A DNA stretch of 7,329 nt, taken from the NCBI GenBank assembly GCA_024224995.1, contig JAAENB010000838.1:1-7329 (forward strand), given 5' to 3'. A program made the position numbers and the translations under genes. The notes below the pieces were generated by a model. The model saw nothing but the letters and a program-made list of their open reading frames with translations. It was not told the origin of the DNA and ran no database searches. Shown here piece after piece: positions 5,608 through 7,329 of the stretch (position 1 is its first letter; each line of letters starts with the position of its first letter). The stretch comes from a bacterium. Lineage in GTDB: Bacteria; Spirochaetota; UBA4802; UBA5550.

Positions 5608-6450
5608 ATGAAAAAGTACAAACTGGATGAAATGACGTATACTGAAATCAAAGAATTGGACAGATCAAAAACAATTTTTTTCTTACCAATAAGTCCAATA
5701 GAGCAGCATGGCCCGCATCTTCCACTGGGAACAGATTTTTACGCGGCCGGGGATATGGCCGCAATGGCAATTACGGGGCTCCAAAAAAAGGAACCATCCT
5801 TAAATTATATTTTGCACCCGCCCATCCCTCTCGGCAGTTCCGAATGCACAATGGATTTTCCCGGAACAATCTCCGTACGGGGAAAAACAATCGCTAAGAT
5901 AATATTTGATATATGTTCTTCAATCGCGCGGCATGGTTTCAAATATATTATCATTTCAAGCCAGCATATGGACCCGGTTCATTTAAAGGCAATAAATGTT
6001 GGAATGAAAAAAACAATGAAAAAGTATGATATCAAAATATTTGAACCGTACAGTGTTGTAACCTGGCACCGTAACACAAAGGAAGACACTCTATGGAAAG
6101 AAAAAGGGGTCGATTTGCAAACCGAATATCACGCTGATGTTAAAGAAACATCGTTTATACAATACAAATATCCTCATTTGTTAAAAAACGGTTATGAAAA
6201 AATCAAACCATGCTGCCTTGATATAGAAAAACTGTATAAAGAAGGAAAAAAAACATTCATGAAAATGGGCGCGGATGAGGGATATATTGGCAGCCCCGCC
6301 AAAAGCGAAGAGGAGATGGGAAAAATACATCTTGAAGTGGCTGCGGAAATACTGGCAAATACCGCGCTAAAATTATACAATGGCGAAAAGCTTCCGGAGA
6401 TGGTAAAAGAATGGAAATTCGTTATGAAATTTTTTATCAGGCTGGATTAA
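5608..6450 (+). CDS. Creatininase-family metallohydrolase
   Basis: This 280-residue cytoplasmic protein is about the usual length for the creatininase fold. The signature at residues 27-43 (PISPIEQHGPHLPLGTD) supplies likely metal ligands E32, H34 and D43. HADVKETS (175-182) matches the family HAGxxETS with H175 and E180. The middle motif, commonly NGHGGN, is here SSQHMDP (117-123), keeping H120 but with D122 where creatininase itself has Glu. Family members open C-N bonds (creatinine, formamides in riboflavin/F420 pathways) or cleave peptides (mycofactocin MftE); the substrate here is not deducible. AAGGA (5593-5597) sits 10 nt before ATG. Expression is probably controlled at the overlapping palindrome. 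It stands alone, converging on the acidic-repeat gene 79 bp downstream. The C-terminal EWKFVMKFFIRLD may form a short amphipathic helix. Confidence 0.85.
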   Translation: MKKYKLDEMTYTEIKELDRSKTIFFLPISPIEQHGPHLPLGTDFYAAGDMAAMAITGLQKKEPSLNYILHPPIPLGSSECTMDFPGTISVRGKTIAKIIFDICSSIARHGFKYIIISSQHMDPVHLKAINVGMKKTMKKYDIKIFEPYSVVTWHRNTKEDTLWKEKGVDLQTEYHADVKETSFIQYKYPHLLKNGYEKIKPCCLDIEKLYKEGKKTFMKMGADEGYIGSPAKSEEEMGKIHLEVAAEILANTALKLYNGEKLPEMVKEWKFVMKFFIRLD

Positions 6451-6453
6451 GAA

Positions 6454-6475
6454 GCAGGCTGCTGCAACAGCCTGC
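6454..6475. terminator. Hairpin between convergent genes
   Basis: GCAGGCTG (6454-6461) and CAGCCTGC (6468-6475) form an 8-bp GC-rich stem with a 6-nt loop, starting 3 bp after the creatininase-family stop. On the plus strand AATTGC follows, with no U-tract. On the minus strand TTCTT follows, so it is a better, though weak, terminator for the leftward gene that ends at 6530. Confidence 0.45.
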
Positions 6476-6529
6476 AATTGCTCGAAGCGGACAGAAACTC
6501 CCTGGTTCAACATAGTCAGGGTGAAAGCA

Positions 6530-6988
6530 TCATTCCTCCCATATGCAAAGCCACTGGCAGCCGGTTTTCTCGCACACCGGATCTATTGTTCTTGTTTTTA
6601 TCTCTCTTGAAGTAATCGTATATCCATTATCAATCATTCCCGATACGTGATGATCTTCAATGTCAGGAAGAGGGTATTCTTTTTTAATTATGGCCCCGGA
6701 ACTACTCCTGAATTCATAGGAAATTGCCGTGACACAACGTTCACCGATTTTTCGAAAATGTACATGAATTGCTGATTTATTGTCGCTGGTTTTATAACTC
6801 TTGTATTCCTCCCATACCGCCCTGTTTTCTACTTCAAAAATAGAGAAATTCTTTTTATAGGTTTCCCCGGTTTCCTTAAACTGGAATGTATATTCAATTG
6901 TTTCCAATTCATTTTCCAACTCGTCTTCAAATTCCTCTTCCAACTCCTCTTCCAACTCCTCTTCCAATTCGCTTTGCAATTCAGTCAT
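6530..6988 (-). CDS. Acidic tetrapeptide-repeat protein of unknown function
   Basis: I do not recognise this 152-residue protein. A very strong ribosome site (GGAGGG, 6999-6994, 5 nt before ATG) supports expression and the start. Residues 4-31 are seven tetrapeptides, LQSE, LEEE, LEEE, LEEE, FEDE, LENE, LETI, with a hydrophobic residue at every fourth position, predicting a highly acidic helix with one hydrophobic stripe. Residues about 32-130 look globular and beta-rich (YTFQFKETG, IHVHFRKIG, ISYEFRSS, GYTITSREIKTR). The tail holds C139, C144 and C148 (CxxxxCxxxC), a possible metal or disulfide site. No signal peptide or membrane segment is visible, so it is probably cytoplasmic. It lies tail-to-tail with the creatininase-family gene. 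The 12-bp DNA repeat behind the tetrapeptides could vary in copy number. Confidence 0.72.
   Translation of the reverse strand: MTELQSELEEELEEELEEEFEDELENELETIEYTFQFKETGETYKKNFSIFEVENRAVWEEYKSYKTSDNKSAIHVHFRKIGERCVTAISYEFRSSSGAIIKKEYPLPDIEDHHVSGMIDNGYTITSREIKTRTIDPVCEKTGCQWLCIWEE
6902..6985. repeat. Seven 12-bp tandem repeats within the acidic protein gene
   Basis: Seven consecutive 12-bp units, consensus TTCCAACTCCTC, fill 6902-6985. Units 6938-6949 and 6950-6961 are identical; the others differ at one to four positions, with divergence towards the ends. Because 12 is a multiple of three, gain or loss of a unit would keep the frame and add or remove one LEEE-type tetrapeptide. Confidence 0.9.
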
Positions 6989-7012
6989 TTTTACCCTCCC
7001 CCGCTATCTTAC

Positions 7013-7058
7013 CAAATTTCGCATATGAATCGAATATGCGAAATTTGTATATTTTTTT
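7013..7058 (+). terminator. 14-bp palindrome followed by T-run (terminator or operator)
   Basis: CAAATTTCGCATAT (7013-7026) and ATATGCGAAATTTG (7034-7047) are perfectly complementary around a 7-nt loop. On the plus strand TATA and then seven T residues (7052-7058) follow, so it could end rightward transcripts that cross the acidic-repeat gene in antisense. The stem is A/T-rich and the T-run is displaced by 4-5 nt, so it may be a poor terminator. It also overlaps the likely promoter of the leftward gene, so an operator role is an equal alternative. Confidence 0.5.
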
Positions 7059-7061
7059 CAA
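7033..7061 (-). promoter_or_regulatory. Possible promoter of the acidic-repeat gene
   Basis: On the minus strand TTGAAA (7061-7056) and CATATT (7038-7033) are 17 bp apart, each a four-of-six or better match to sigma70 consensus. The -10 lies within the 7013-7047 palindrome. The leader to the ATG at 6988 would be about 35-40 nt. Confidence 0.35.
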
Positions 7062-7155
7062 CAACTTTTTTATAGGGAGGGGGCTGTCAAAGATGGCAGC
7101 AATTAACGGTTCCTCGCCAGGCGGAAACCCACGTTATGAGAAAGCAGGCCCTGCC

Positions 7156-7178
7156 GGGTCAGGTGCTCTCAAGAAACT
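7156..7178. repeat. Right copy of 23-bp dispersed repeat
   Basis: GGGTCAGGTGCTCTCAAGAA plus ACT matches 255-277 at 22 of 23 positions, in direct orientation 6.9 kb away. It follows the small palindrome GCAGGCCCTGC (7144-7154). Together with the left copy it indicates a multi-copy element; the unit boundaries cannot be set from two copies. Confidence 0.75.
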
Positions 7179-7329
7179 CTTTTTAAATAGAGCCTGGTTT
7201 CCGGAGATTTGTCCCGGGTCAACACCACAGAGCCAAAAAAACACCGATCCCCTCGCAGGAGTCGCATCCCTCCTCAGAGTCTCCATAGCCCTGGCCTGAA
7301 ACCAGCCAGTAAAGGCGTTGCACTGCAGC

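Larger units (their letters stand above)
6989..7329. other. Right flank: promoter region, palindrome and repeat DNA
   Basis: The first 75 bp carry the ribosome site, possible promoter and palindrome of the leftward acidic-repeat gene. From about 7078 the sequence changes to GC-richer DNA with no convincing gene and contains the 23-bp element shared with the left flank (7156-7178). A minus-strand frame is open from the window edge to a stop at 7134-7136 (about 65 codons), but no start, ribosome site or domain supports it. It could be the end of a repeat-borne gene outside the window. Confidence 0.6.

Noticed and set aside
6886..7299. 137-codon plus-strand frame
   Set aside because: Its first part is the complement of the acidic repeat array (Pro/Leu-rich artefact), and the rest runs through a palindrome and repeat DNA with no ribosome site or domain.
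7134..7329. Minus-strand frame open to the window edge, about 65 codons
   Set aside because: No supported start or recognisable domain, and it contains the dispersed 23-bp repeat. It could be the end of a gene beyond the window, but the evidence is too thin to list as a CDS.

Overview
The window is bacterial, moderately AT-rich, with six intact genes and repeat-laden DNA at both ends. The mix suggests a gram-negative environmental bacterium: a secreted von Willebrand factor A (VWA) protein, an ErcA-type iron alcohol dehydrogenase coupled to a PAS-SpoIIE phosphatase, a membrane-anchored hydrolase and a creatininase-fold amidohydrolase, among dispersed repeats. Desulfobacterota would fit, but this is an impression from family content, not a demonstrated assignment.

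Layout. 1-323 has no credible gene and is packed with interleaved inverted repeats, up to 23 bp perfect. 324-1442 (-) encodes an exported VWA protein. A 287-bp divergent promoter region follows, with a strong extended -10 promoter facing right. 1730-4313 (+) is a two-gene operon: ercA-like dehydrogenase, then a PAS/coiled-coil/SpoIIE phosphatase whose start (2877) lies inside the upstream gene. 4316-5392 (-) encodes an N-terminally anchored alpha/beta hydrolase, tail-to-tail with the phosphatase at a 2-bp gap. 5393-5607 holds a rightward intrinsic terminator and a sigma70-like promoter overlapped by a 34-bp near-palindrome. 5608-6450 (+) encodes a creatininase-family protein with an altered metal-site motif. 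6530-6988 (-) encodes an unrecognised 152-residue protein with seven N-terminal acidic tetrapeptide repeats. 6989-7329 contains its promoter region, a long palindrome followed by a T-run, and repeat DNA sharing a 23-bp element (22/23 identical) with the left end.

How the genes may work together. Only ercA and the phosphatase are clearly one unit, probably a sensor/partner-switching module in which the dehydrogenase homologue informs or is regulated with a PAS-gated PP2C phosphatase. Its likely STAS and anti-sigma partners are not in the window. The same arrangement occurs twice: a rightward gene or operon runs into a leftward gene with almost no gap, and the first convincing or plausible rightward terminator lies beyond the 5' end of that leftward gene. 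This predicts long antisense 3' extensions (noncontiguous-operon or excludon style) over the hydrolase gene and over the acidic-repeat gene. No CRISPR array, tRNA, rRNA or complete transposase was seen.
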